64,000 nucleotides of DNA, taken from NCBI GenBank assembly GCA_035222895.1, contig JAVYIG010000879.1, positions 62,001-126,000 on the forward strand, in the 5' to 3' direction. Source of the stretch: Strongylocentrotus droebachiensis (taxonomy: Eukaryota; Echinodermata; Echinoidea; Camarodonta; Strongylocentrotidae). Under the pieces are notes generated by a model. It was given only the letters and a program-made list of their open reading frames with translations. It ran no database searches and was not told where the DNA came from. A program made the translations under genes and the position numbers. This document shows positions 58,193-64,000 of this stretch, one piece after another (the first letter of the stretch is position 1; every line of letters begins with the position of its first letter).

Positions 58193-59458
58193 TTCCCAAA
58201 AAGGAAAAATGGGTTTACAGTTGGAAGCCTTTTTTGTCTCTTTTGGCACTAGAAGAATGCCAACTCATACACAGAATTGAAACCTTTTTGTATCTGATAT
58301 GACAATTTTTTCACCAACACATTGGCTAAACGTGAACACTGAATCAAGAACTTTGTTTCTTGATGCACTTGACAATTACAAATATGCACTATTTCATTGA
58401 GGGAAGAAATTATGTTTAAAGGCCAAGAAATTTCATCATGCAAGTTACAGTAGTAAAATATCTGTCCCATATTGTATGGTGTATGAGAATGATAAACAAT
58501 GGACCAGTTCAGACTTTAAATCCATTGGAAAGTTAAATGTTATGCAGCAACACAGGGGTTGTGAAGCAAGTGTTTATTACGTTACTAACAATTGAAGTGA
58601 AAATATCACTATCATATACTCAATTTCAAACTATCTATTCTCCAGTTTTGGTATCTGCATCTTTGGAGACCAGCAAAATTACAGAAGCTCGTTGAAAACC
58701 AAACTCAAATCATGGATAAAAGTGGGACGATATTAATCTTTCTGCTTAATTTGGGAATTTTTATAATTTCTGGAACTCATTGAAGAAAGTGTAGAAATCC
58801 TTAAAGACTAAAGACGACTTTTCAACTCAACTTTTGTTTAGTATATGTGTGGCATGGTTTTAAATAAAGTCATATTGTCTAATGACATGTATCAATATCT
58901 TTCATGAGTGTCAATGTCACCAATATATGTACATTTACCAAAACACCCATTATCTTTATACGCACATTGTATTCAAGTGAGGTCCAAATACTGATGTTGT
59001 ATATGTCATTTTGTGACCAATAATTAAAAGTATATGTTGTATTTTGTAAAATTCTATCGAGCAATATTATATCTAATGTAATGAATAGATAGATCCTTTT
59101 CTATGCAATTTCTTATAACTCTTCCTTTGAAAGTTAAGATATGCAATGACATCTTTACCTTGTTTCAAGAAGACTAGACGTCAGTGAAATGTCCATGGTA
59201 TGAGTGATTTTCAACTCTGTAACCTTGTTTTATACAATCATGTGAATAACTTGTTTTCATATCAGATGATATGACAACTTGAATATTTCCCCAAGACTTA
59301 GAAGGTACAGTGGAACCCCGAGTGGAACCTCGTCAGGGTGAGAACCTTTTGAACATTAAATTACCTCGTTATATGAAGTACCTTGGTACAAAAGTATCAT
59401 GGTAAAAAAAGGGGAGGTGGAACCCATTAAATTACTTTAAGAGGATTGTATTATATCA

Positions 59459-59735
59459 GGGGGGTGTTTCACAAAGACTAAGATCAACTTTGAGTTAGAC
59501 TTAACTATGGCAGGCCGTTCATGCCACTGTTTGCTCTCAACGTTATGATCTTTAGATTAAAAAAAAATTCCTTCAATAATGAATTATAAAAAAAAGTAAA
59601 TTATGTAGATTTGTGACTATGATGATTTGTACGTCCCTTGAGAGTCCAATGCCTGTAAATGGTGAGAGTAAACAGTGGCATGAACGGCTTGCCATAGTTA
59701 AGTCCAACTTAAAGTCAATCTTTGTAACGAGGTCC
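59459..59735. mobile_element. MITE family B, decayed copy
   Basis: The left end ggggggtgtttcacaaagac is well kept. The right end (cttgccatagttaagtccaa, then cttaaagtcaatctttgtaa) is the inverse of the left subterminal part but the outermost bases are lost. Confidence 0.65.
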
Positions 59736-60183
59736 ACTGTTTATATAACGTTAAATTATGCATCTCGAATTGAAGATGAGGTTGCAAATCCAATCCCTAT
59801 GCAAATATGATCAATAAAAACTGCCCAGCATTCAGGGAACGTGTTCATAAGCTAGAATACATTTTATACGCATGACACTTTCTAGTTTTATAATGAAATG
59901 GCCTTCCTTACATGTAGTATACACCACAATGAATCTGATTGCAAAAATCTTTGAGATAAAATTCTGTACATGAAGATGTCCGTGCACCCGTTTCATAAAA
60001 GTTACCCTTGATAGTAACTTCCATGGAAACCTTGATTTGATTGGCTTTTGAGTGATGTTGCCATATTGATGGTAAAGTTAGCATCAATGATAAAGTTACT
60101 GCAATGGGCCCTAGAGTGTACATTTAGTCTTCATTTCATAAATGTCATAAGTTCTTATCATCACAAATAAGTCTGTTTTCACA

Positions 60184-60385
60184 GACTAAGGTAGCATTTA
60201 TAATCGAGTGTCAAGTAACGCCTAGCTGGAATGCTCCCCAGGGAGTGGAGATTGTGCACACAGTGTGTGCGGGCAAGTATTGAATCCAATGACTAGGGTA
60301 ATAGTATATCTGTAAAGCGCTTAAAGACATCTTAGATGTATTAAGCGCTATATAAAAGCGGAATATTATTATTATTATAATAGAT
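60184..60385 (+). mobile_element. SINE 3' part with (ATT)n tail
   Basis: Ends with tctgtaaagcgcttaaagac, attaagcgctatataaaagc and (ATT)n. The block near 60225 (atgctccccagggagtggag) resembles 53065-53095. The tRNA-like head is not recognisable. Confidence 0.6.
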
Positions 60386-60800
60386 GTGTCTTCTTGTTTT
60401 GTATATTATCCATCTGTAAAATTTACACATGAGACCAGGGCCCCATAACACAAGTTAGAAATTGATTGTGTTACTGGCCCTTGGCCTAAGCAAGGGTACT
60501 CTATCAAAGATGTCATTCTAAGAATGCGACTACAAATAATGATGGACATGTAACAAGATGAATGCAAGGAAGAGAACAACTTACATCTAATCAAGCGTCT
60601 GAATAATGTATGGATGTATTGTAAGAAATAAAGATTTTGTAATATTTCCACTATGTTTAAAAAGAGATATTCTTTTTTGTGTTGTATATATCAGTACTAA
60701 ATATATATTGATGTCAATGCCTGTATATTCATTTACCATATTGTTATGTGGAGTACCGGTAATAAGATTAAATTATGTGTACAAATAAAATGTACATTGC

Positions 60801-62083
60801 CAACACACAAGAATAAAAAAGGAGTGGTTTGCAGTTTTTTTTAATGTACTGTCATTTTTAATTTTAATTTTTGTAATTAAGCAAGATCTCCGCCAGGTTC
60901 CCAAATAATCTTCAAGATAGAACAAGTGATTGAAAATACACATTAAAAAACTTTTGTTTATGTGATAAAGTTTAAAAACGGAGTATCATTTTTTGAAATT
61001 TCAGTTATTGATTATATCTATTCTCAAAGATAAATTGATCTCCCATGGTAAATATACTAGAAAAAATATTTACAACATTCAACAATAATGACAACAAATA
61101 GCATTTTCTTTCCTTTAAAATAATTCTTAATGGCAGACCAATTGTATAATGAAAAGAGAATAAACTCTTCCTGACACCCTGACCCAAAGATAACACAAAC
61201 TTCCACTTGATTTTACCATACAAGCACACACAGTTGACATATACATGTACCACATTTATACATTCAATAGACTACCAGTAAGGCCATTTACAGAAACCGT
61301 GCATTTGATTTAGACATTGTAAAGACTGTAAAGATTTGAGTGAAAATAAAGGCACTATGGAAACAGTTCAAGTATACATGTAATAAGACACTTTAAAGAC
61401 TATACAGTTATCCACAAAGTTCTAGATCAGACATGTACAGTACATAAAGTTAATTTAAACTACACTTAAATTGTTCATTGAAATGTACCAATCACCTAAA
61501 AAAATAATCATTTGTGTAAAGCTAGAAAGTATAAAAATAACCATATAAAATTTCACCCTGTTTTTTAATAGGTATGAAGATAATAGCGACATTAAGCTGC
61601 GCACACGAAATACAAGTGGTACTTGGTCGCGTGAAGGCCCTATTTCATGTGAGCAAGTACGGGTGCTTCTACGAGTCTTATCTTAAGTCTTTTAATAATG
61701 TTAGTCGAGAGACTTGCATAATCTCTTTTATTACAGAAGCAATATTTGAAACTCTTCGTTTGAATATTATTACGACTTGTAACTACTAACATATAGAAAA
61801 TAAATTATTTGTTGGCGATTGGAACACTTCAAGTTGAGATCAATTAAAGGGAAAACCAGAGGAGAACCATTACAGATAAGAGGTCAGTGTAAACAGTTTA
61901 ACTGTATAATGAATCGTCTATTACTAAATTTCAACACAACCTGTGTAAATCCCCATATTAAGACATCAAATGTACTCTCAAATGATGCTAAAAACCATCT
62001 CTAGTACTATATGCAGCAAGATGGCTAAGAAGGGAAACAACAAGTCAAATCATGCTACCAAAAGGAAAATTTTGAAATTTAAC
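60801..62083. other. AT-rich DNA, no recognised feature
   Basis: Short frames at 61574 and 61819 have no recognisable domain and no clear promoter or splice context. Probably intergenic. Confidence 0.45.
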
Positions 62084-62596
62084 TACCGTATATAACGGTG
62101 TATAAACCGCACTTTTTTGCCGCCGAAAAAATTTCAAAGTCAGGGGTGCGGTTTATACACGGTACACCAAAAAAAAAAAAATATATATTTTTTTTTTTTT
62201 AAAGTTTCAATTTATGCCCCTCCACCTGGCGCTATGCCTGGCAATGTCTCCCAGCTCGGTAATCGGTGTGATGACTCACCACTCGGAAAATAGAACAACA
62301 CTCAAATTTGTCTGTCATCTTGGTTTGAAAGTAATCTTTCTGATAGATCTCAATATGTAGTTTATAATAATAATTCCTCCAATTTTTCTTCTATTACATG
62401 GTGTACCACAAGGGTCTATCCTAGGTCCCTACTGTTTTTTAATTTACAGTACCGTAATGATCTTACACACAAAAAAAAAAAATCTCGGCAAAAAAAAAAA
62501 AAAAAAAAAAAAAATTTTTTTTTTTTTTTTTTTAAGGGCGAAAAAGAGGGGTGCGGTTAATACACGAGGGCGTTTTATACAACGTTATTTACGGTA
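62084..62596. mobile_element. Inverted-repeat element enclosing a reverse-transcriptase fragment
   Basis: taccgtatataacggtgtat at the left is the imperfect inverse of the right end (ataacgttatttacggta region). ggtgcggtttatacac and ggtgcggttaatacac occur inside both ends. Poly-A/poly-T runs flank the centre at about 62168-62200 and 62468-62533. Confidence 0.55.
62321..62447 (+). pseudogene. Non-LTR retrotransposon reverse-transcriptase fragment
   Basis: The plus strand reads WFESNLSDRSQYVVYNNNSS and, after a one-base frame change, GVPQGSILGPYCFLIY. These are adjacent conserved blocks of LINE-type reverse transcriptases (WFxSYLxxRxQ and VPQGSxLGPxLF). The catalytic YxDD region is absent. About 127 bp, dead. 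Confidence 0.85.
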
Positions 62597-63673
62597 TGGC
62601 TAATTTCACTTTCACTTATTATGTGAATACTTCTTCTTCATCTTCTTCATCGTTTGGTATTATAATGGCTATTAGTCAAATTTGACTATTGTAGCCAATT
62701 TCATTGCATCTCTTCTTTTTTTTTCCAATCTTATTTTAATATAATATTAGTCATACACCAAACTAAGGTAGTGATGAACAACAAACCAAAACAAACAAGA
62801 AATGAAAAAACCCACACATGTATACAAAAATATAAATAAATAAACCCAGATGGTGGTATTCTGAAAACCATATTATCTTTCATGACAGAAGTCCTTTGTT
62901 AATGATAACTGGCTGTTAACGTGTACAGTTCCCAACCAAGAAGAGCTTCTACCATGCAATTTCCATTTAATTGCTACATGACAATCAACATACTTGTCAT
63001 TATTAAATATGAAAGATAACTTGGTGTTTTGAATGTGGCCCCAGCATCATCATGCAAAGCTCCCCATTTAATAGTACTGTAAATTCACCCTGCCCCCTCA
63101 ATAGAGCCTCTTGTTTCTTAAAGGGCAATCCAACCTTTTAAATAAGTACATTTGTTTGAAAGCAGAACAAAATAAAAGAAACGGACTGATAAAAGTTGAA
63201 ATAAATTATCATCAATTAAAAAGAAAATGAAAGTTTGGAATATAAAATCTCTTTAATCTACAGGAAACTCAAATTGGCTATTTTATGAGTGGATCGTTTC
63301 ATATTCATAATCAACTCTCCCATTTGTCGGATACTATGATATCATTAATTTATTAGTTTTCCTCTCTGAAGCATCTTTTCCTTTGGGGAACTACTCAAAA
63401 TCATAGTTCCTCCACAAAGGGAAAATCCTCTTGAGAAACACAATTTGAAAAATTGACATTAAGTTACTCTAGATGTTGGTACAAATGGAGAGTTGTCCAG
63501 CACTACATCACAGTGACAATATCAGTTCAGCCAATATTAAATTTCTATATGTTTTGGGTTATTATTTTAGAAAATTCATAACATTCTGTAGTACTTTTGG
63601 TGCGACTTTATTCAAACTTTGACCATTCTGTTTTTGTTTTTATTGTTCCGCTTTCTTTTACAGCAATTTGCTC
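62597..63673. other. AT-rich DNA, no recognised feature
   Basis: No gene or repeat recognised apart from a short TTC tract at 62629-62650. Confidence 0.45.
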
Positions 63674-63854
63674 TCAAAGCCCCACTGTACTACTTATAGC
63701 TACTTGTGCCCTCTATATAGAAAACAATGTCTAATCAGTGACCATTGGTCCCCCATGATTCTCTTTTTCTTATGTTAATTGAGAGCTGAGTTGATGAGAT
63801 AGCCACCTGGGTGGTCTAATCCCTCCTGGTCAAACTAGTACAGACGGGCTTTAA
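63674..63854. mobile_element. MITE family C, copy 3
   Basis: Begins caaagccccactgtactact and ends gacgggctttaa; same orientation as copy 2. It is followed by unassigned sequence to the window end. Confidence 0.8.
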
Positions 63855-64000
63855 GGTTGGATTCCCCTTTGAGTTCAGAAGTTACCAATATTGCATACAC
63901 AACAGAGCTGTCGTGATGAAAGGCCGATTACCCTCCATAGACCTTGGGTTGTACCACCAGAGAATCTGCATCTGCAAATGGAAGAATGAGAGATTTATTG

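Larger units (their letters stand above)
54939..60800 (+). other. Probable Sulf 3' UTR and downstream flank
   Basis: AT-rich sequence with no convincing further coding exons apart from the candidate at 56962. AATAAA signals occur at 58863-58868 and 60784-60789 among others; which one is used cannot be told. The stretch includes CCCTAA-like repeat (55440-55560), a CATCAT-rich tract (56640-56800), a poly-G run (58173-58192), a MITE (59459-59735) and a SINE tail (60184-60385). Confidence 0.35.

Noticed and set aside
1..64000. CRISPR array, operon or prokaryotic defence system
   Set aside because: Introns, SINEs and LINEs show animal nuclear DNA. Regular repeats present are tandem arrays without spacers.

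Overview
The window looks like animal nuclear DNA, most probably from an echinoderm and likely a sea urchin. The reasons are AT-rich introns, many microsatellites, several families of short inverted-repeat elements (MITEs), tRNA-derived SINEs, decayed non-LTR retrotransposons, and a secreted-sulfatase gene of a type found only in animals. The species assignment is inference. No prokaryotic features, CRISPR arrays or viral genes were seen.

Only one protein-coding gene can be supported. It is an extracellular heparan-sulfate 6-O-endosulfatase (Sulf family, orthologous to vertebrate SULF1/SULF2) on the + strand. Fourteen coding exons run from 15798 to about 54890, with phase-compatible GT-AG junctions from the first visible exon through exon 13. 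These thirteen exons give 807 codons. They cover the second half of the sulfatase catalytic domain, the hydrophilic domain with a furin-type RGKR site and an unusually long acidic stretch, and the cysteine-rich C-terminal domain. The first exons (signal peptide, first metal-binding Asp pair, the Cys converted to formylglycine) were not found and presumably lie upstream. The true C-terminal exon is uncertain, with several candidates.

Layout: 1-15797 is non-coding and repeat-rich (upstream intron or 5' flank), with MITEs, long hairpins, an 80-bp tandem array and a purine tract of about 350 bp grown from a SINE tail. 15798-16948 holds two catalytic-domain exons, and the first of these is followed by two decayed copies of its own 3' half. 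16949-38221 is a 21-kb intron with LINE relics, GC-rich MITEs, (GA)n tracts and a 330-bp tandem array. 38222-47712 has catalytic-domain exons with a Helentron-like element in one intron. 48266-52600 encodes the hydrophilic domain. 53571-54889 encodes the C-terminal domain. 54890-64000 is probably 3' UTR and then intergenic DNA, with more MITEs, SINEs and an element carrying a reverse-transcriptase fragment.

No convincing new multigene system is present. The points most worth a second look are the tandem pseudo-exons, the acidic hydrophilic domain, the ambiguous 3' end of the gene, the nested MITEs and the Helentron-like element.
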